From contig JAFAMK010000073.1 of assembly GCA_019233415.1 (NCBI GenBank), positions 1-5,230 of the forward strand: a DNA stretch of 5,230 nucleotides, read 5' to 3'. How positions within the stretch are numbered: position 1 is the stretch's first letter; every line of letters starts with the position of its first letter. This DNA comes from Vulcanimicrobiota bacterium (GTDB lineage Bacteria; Vulcanimicrobiota; Vulcanimicrobiia; Vulcanimicrobiales; Vulcanimicrobiaceae). Below are positions 4,157 to 5,230 of this stretch, piece after piece. Both the position numbers and the translations under genes were made by a program. Below the pieces are notes generated by a model. The model had not been told where the DNA came from and ran no database searches. It saw only the letters and a program-made list of their open reading frames with translations.

Positions 4157-5230
4157 ATGTTTCGTTTCGGGGACGATAAGGGGCAACTGAAGTGCAGTTT
4201 CTGCGGCAAGTCGCAGGAACAGGTGCGCAAGTTGATCGCCGGCCCCGGTGTCTACATCTGCGACGAGTGCATCGAGCTCTGCAACGAGATCATCGAGGAA
4301 GAGCTCTACAAGAACGTCGACGAGAACCTGCGGCTGCGGAACATTCCGAAGCCGAAAGAGATCAACCACATCCTGAACCAGTACGTGATCGGTCAGGAGC
4401 GGGCGAAGAAATCTCTGGCCGTCGCGGTCTACAACCACTACAAGCGGGTGAACGCCGGCGGCGCGTCGGGCAGCGGCTCGGAAGAAGTCGAGCTGCAGAA
4501 GTCCAACATCCTGCTCGTCGGCCCGACCGGAAGCGGTAAGACCTACCTCGCGCAAACGCTCGCGAAGATCCTCGACGTGCCGCTGGCGATGGCCGACGCG
4601 ACCTCGCTCACCGAGGCCGGCTACGTCGGTGAGGACGTCGAGAACATCCTGCTCAAGCTCATCCAGGCCGCGGACTACGACGTCAAGCGGGCCGAGAAGG
4701 GCATCGTCTACATCGACGAGATCGACAAGATCGCTCGCAAGAGCGAGAACCCGTCGATCACGCGCGACGTGAGCGGTGAGGGCGTCCAGCAGGCGTTGCT
4801 CAAGATTCTCGAAGGGACGACGGCGAACGTTCCCCCGCAGGGTGGCCGCAAGCACCCGCACCAAGAATTCATCCAGATCGACACGACGAACGTGCTGTTC
4901 ATCTGCGGCGGCGCGTTCGACGGGCTGGAGAAGATCATCGAGAGCCGCGTCGCCTCGAACTCGCTCGGCTTCCGCGCGAACCCCGAGTCGAAGAAGGACG
5001 CGCGCAGCGCGAAGCTGCTTCAGGCGCTGATGCCCGAGGACTTGCTGAAGTTCGGGCTCATCCCCGAATTCATCGGCCGCCTGCCGATCGTCGTGACGCT
5101 CGACGCGCTCGACGAGCTGGCCCTGCGCCGCATCCTGGTCGAGCCGCGCAACGCGCTGGTCCGCCAGTTCCAGAAGATCATGGGGATGGACGGCGTCGAG
5201 CTGACCTTCACCAAGGAAGCGCTGATCGCG
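4157..5230 (+). CDS. clpX: ATP-dependent Clp protease ATP-binding subunit ClpX (3' end outside window)
   Basis: The first 358 codons are present and the frame is open to the window end; E. coli ClpX has 424 residues, so roughly 65 are missing. ClpX is a hexameric AAA+ unfoldase that recognises tagged proteins and threads them into ClpP. The N-terminal zinc-binding domain has C13, C16, C35 and C38. Walker A is GPTGSGKT (122-129), pore-1 loop GYVGED (155-160), Walker B IVYIDE (183-188), the RKH pore loop is at 231-233, sensor-1 region LFICGGAF (247-254) and the EFIGR arginine finger is R308. The sensor-2 motif (GARGLR) lies beyond the window. The ClpP-docking loop reads LGFR (270-273) where E. 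coli has IGFG. Start ATG 4157 gives a family-typical N-terminus (MFRFGDDKGQLKCSFCGKS). The upstream Shine-Dalgarno is weak (AGG overlapping the clpP stop), suggesting translational coupling to clpP. Confidence 0.98.
   Translation, partial: MFRFGDDKGQLKCSFCGKSQEQVRKLIAGPGVYICDECIELCNEIIEEELYKNVDENLRLRNIPKPKEINHILNQYVIGQERAKKSLAVAVYNHYKRVNAGGASGSGSEEVELQKSNILLVGPTGSGKTYLAQTLAKILDVPLAMADATSLTEAGYVGEDVENILLKLIQAADYDVKRAEKGIVYIDEIDKIARKSENPSITRDVSGEGVQQALLKILEGTTANVPPQGGRKHPHQEFIQIDTTNVLFICGGAFDGLEKIIESRVASNSLGFRANPESKKDARSAKLLQALMPEDLLKFGLIPEFIGRLPIVVTLDALDELALRRILVEPRNALVRQFQKIMGMDGVELTFTKEALIA

Noticed and set aside
3512..4864. 450-codon open frame on the minus strand opposite clpP and clpX
   Set aside because: It lies antisense to two unmistakable conserved genes. 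Its residue pattern (runs of L, V, D and R) is the usual mirror of GC-rich coding sequence, and no family motif is visible.
1..5230. CRISPR arrays, insertion sequences, transposases, rRNA genes
   Set aside because: No spaced direct repeats, terminal inverted repeats around an open frame, transposase motifs or rRNA-like segments were seen on either strand.

Overview
This is a GC-rich bacterial chromosomal window with two parts, joined by a short regulatory stretch around positions 1924-2202. The left part looks like accessory, secretion-related DNA. The right part is the conserved protein-quality-control cluster tig-clpP-clpX. The strong G/C bias at third codon positions, and ClpX and ClpP sequences that resemble Gram-positive/Terrabacteria-type proteins in their N-terminal regions, suggest a high-GC lineage such as Eremiobacterota (WPS-2), Chloroflexota or a relative. 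That placement is a low-confidence impression from memory, not a result.

Left part (1-1923). The window opens inside the 3' end of a VirB10/TrbI-family gene, the type IV secretion component that reaches the outer membrane. Three bases after its stop, in the same frame, comes a GTG-started gene for a VirB1-type lytic transglycosylase, which probably opens the cell wall for that secretion machine. On the opposite strand, overlapping tail-to-tail by 50 bp, is a second and different lysozyme/transglycosylase-like gene (1923 down to 1108) with an unrecognised C-terminal half.

Middle (1924-2202). This non-coding stretch separates the leftward lysozyme-like gene from the rightward core genes. It holds a good sigma70-type promoter (TTGACG-18 bp-TACACT, 1992-2021), a two-part leader hairpin (2033-2061), an intact tRNA-Gly(GCC) with encoded CCA (2066-2140), and a perfect 10-bp hairpin with a 4-nt loop but no T-run (2152-2175). 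The trigger factor ribosome binding site follows. A weaker leftward -10 candidate lies at 1959-1964.

Right part (2203-5230). tig (trigger factor), clpP (protease subunit) and clpX (unfoldase, cut off by the window end) are tightly spaced on the + strand, with gaps of 16 and 9 nt, and very likely form one operon. Trigger factor folds nascent chains at the ribosome; ClpX recognises and unfolds condemned proteins and threads them into ClpP. No promoter is evident between tRNA-Gly and tig, so the tRNA promoter may also feed the operon through the hairpin.

I see no clear undescribed system. The most interesting points are the paired, unrelated cell-wall lytic enzymes beside a type IV secretion gene, the single-stop in-frame virB10/virB1 junction, the possible tRNA-to-tig cotranscription with two hairpins flanking the tRNA, and the altered ClpP-docking loop of ClpX.
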